From Pedobacter sp. KBS0701 (lineage in GTDB: Bacteria; Bacteroidota; Bacteroidia; Sphingobacteriales; Sphingobacteriaceae), in NCBI RefSeq assembly GCF_005938645.2, contig NZ_CP042171.1:5208001-5272000 (forward strand): 64,000 nt of DNA. Reading direction: 5' to 3'. A model generated the notes under the pieces. The model saw only the letters and a program-made list of their open reading frames with translations. It did no database searches and was not told the origin of the DNA. Position 1 is the first letter of the stretch, and each line of letters starts with the position of its first letter. Position numbers and translations under genes: made by a program. Positions 62,940-64,000 of the stretch are shown one piece after another.

Positions 62940-64000
62940 CTTTTGAAAAAATAAAAATCTTAAATAATTCTAGTCTGCCTTTCCTATAATCGTCGTGCCC
63001 ATATTTTCTGCTAATTCTGCGCTCTGCATAAACTTTAATTACAATTTCTCTCTTAAGCGCCTTGCACAAGGACTTAAGAAATTCTACAGTAAAGCTGATC
63101 CTCTGTCCCGCCTGGTCTGGATCTTCGTCTCTTTCAGTTTTCTGACTCCTCCATCTCTCAACCACGGCTGCGACCTTATCCTCCTTAGAGAAAAATTTCC
63201 GTTTTCCTTCACAAAAATACATCCCAAGCTTTTTAAGTAATTTCGCTCCAGGAGCGATCATAGAATAGGGGAAGTCTTCTGCATACGGGTCAAAACGATC
63301 AATACCAAGGTCTATGTCGCTAATCGCTATCCATCCCTCTAATTTAAATGGGGCGTAGTCAATTTCCATTCTTTCCTCGCCGTAATTAGGAAGCTTAAAA
63401 TCATGACAATCCTTACACGTGGACAGTGCGTTCAATAATGCGCTAGAAGTCTTCGGAGAAACAAGCGCAGATGATACAGAGTAAGTTTCCTTACCGGAAT
63501 CCTTCTGCTCATGCCACCAACCAAATAAATTCAGCCATCCCTCGCCGTCCTTTTCTACCTTGACATTATTTATAATATCAGGGAAGCCTAATTGTTTTGC
63601 CCACTTTTCATCGATAACCTTTTCATCAATCCAGACTGGCCGGTTATGTGGAAGGTCATCCTTCTCCTCTGCGAGTAACTTACCATTGTGAAATGTCACA
63701 TAATGCTGTGCTATCCAGTCTTCCCATTTATCTTCGCTCCAATCATTTCGAGACACGGTTGGCATATTCTTTACCAATCTAGCTGCGACTGTCATCATCG
63801 AATGGTAGGATTGATAAAAATCCAAATTATCAGTTTTAGGATAGCTTCCATGATCATGGTGCGTGTTGTCCTCCCTAGAACTTCTGTTCCATAGCCCAAC
63901 ACGAGGATCGGCACTATAGCCGCTGGTTTTAACACCCCATTCATTCACTACAACATTTGCTGACAGATCCTGTATTTGTTCTCCAGATACACCAAATATG
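62905..64000 (-). CDS. C-terminal part of a large uncharacterised protein (5' end outside window)
   Basis: An open frame from the window edge to 62905, at least 365 codons, continuing upstream without a stop. Its first conventional start (63948) is only an internal GTG; the frame stays open to 64000, so this is an incomplete gene. Distinctive segments are DFYQSYHSMMTVAARLV, ETYSVSSALVSPKTSSALLNAL, IDYAPFKLEGWIAISD and DRFDPYAEDFPY. From memory these resemble C-terminal parts of very large proteins in bacterial conflict systems. The N-terminal domain, possibly an NTPase, is not visible here. Overlap with the next gene shows that it is part of the same operon. Confidence 0.8.
   Translation of the reverse strand, partial: IFGVSGEQIQDLSANVVVNEWGVKTSGYSADPRVGLWNRSSREDNTHHDHGSYPKTDNLDFYQSYHSMMTVAARLVKNMPTVSRNDWSEDKWEDWIAQHYVTFHNGKLLAEEKDDLPHNRPVWIDEKVIDEKWAKQLGFPDIINNVKVEKDGEGWLNLFGWWHEQKDSGKETYSVSSALVSPKTSSALLNALSTCKDCHDFKLPNYGEERMEIDYAPFKLEGWIAISDIDLGIDRFDPYAEDFPYSMIAPGAKLLKKLGMYFCEGKRKFFSKEDKVAAVVERWRSQKTERDEDPDQAGQRISFTVEFLKSLCKALKREIVIKVYAERRISRKYGHDDYRKGRLELFKIFIFSKDGKLRSTEGYH

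Larger units (their letters stand above)
56330..64000. mobile_element. Integrative element (left part) inserted in yifB
   Basis: It begins at the yifB junction and runs past the end of the window. Its known cargo is a large serine recombinase, a PUR-RadC-N fusion, a zinc-ribbon gene, a GIY-YIG nuclease, a patatin-like phospholipase, two small proteins and the end of a larger protein. All are accessory. A serine recombinase at the edge, reading towards the target, is what integrases of this class usually show. No relaxase or conjugation gene is visible in the part seen. Confidence 0.85.

Overview
The window looks like a chromosomal segment of a Bacteroidota bacterium, most likely Sphingobacteriaceae and Pedobacter-like. 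The grounds are five SusC/SusD outer-membrane pairs, a GldH lipoprotein, a PSP1-family protein with a Cys-rich N-terminus, DUF3078 and DUF5916 proteins, weak or absent Shine-Dalgarno sequences, and several TAnnTTTG-type promoter elements. The genus is inferred from gene content only.

Layout. 1-6.8 kb: a NarL-type response regulator, a frameshifted DUF1842-like gene, tRNA-Arg(CCU), an SDR oxidoreductase, metG on the minus strand, and a divergent LD-carboxypeptidase/doxX pair. 6.8-34.8 kb: five minus-strand SusC/SusD operons (called A-E here), two with extra surface lipoproteins. Each operon ends in a strong hairpin. Between them lie decayed pieces of flanking genes: a doxX 3' end at 12.04 kb, a susC 5' end with promoter at 17.03-17.16 kb, and an M14 peptidase 3' end at 29.54-29.85 kb. 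These suggest that the cluster grew by tandem duplication with breakpoints inside neighbouring genes. 35.7-55 kb: mostly core genes, including an M14 peptidase, murF, gldH, a PSP1/RicT-like gene, a DNA polymerase III delta' gene, ruvX, an O-methyltransferase, two glucosaminidase-LysM proteins, a HExxH mini-protein, DUF3078, a siderophore-interacting protein with a divergent AraC regulator, DUF5916 and ffh.

55.3-64 kb: yifB (comM-like Mg-chelatase ATPase) is cut in the conserved Met-Asn-Pro-Cys region by an integrated element. The element starts with a large serine recombinase whose last codons lie in the yifB target. Behind it are a fusion of a PUR-like DUF3276 domain with only the N-terminal part of RadC, a plus-strand zinc-ribbon gene, and a compact minus-strand operon. 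In transcription order the operon holds a large protein (5' end outside the window), a 245-aa helical protein, a 119-aa beta-rich protein, a patatin-like phospholipase with an unusual N-terminal module, and a GIY-YIG nuclease. The last 60 codons of the nuclease gene are repeated in a perfect 213-bp tandem duplication. This operon looks like an uncharacterised conflict or defence system and is the best candidate for something new; its function is inferred from composition and context. The right end of the element and the rest of yifB lie outside the window.
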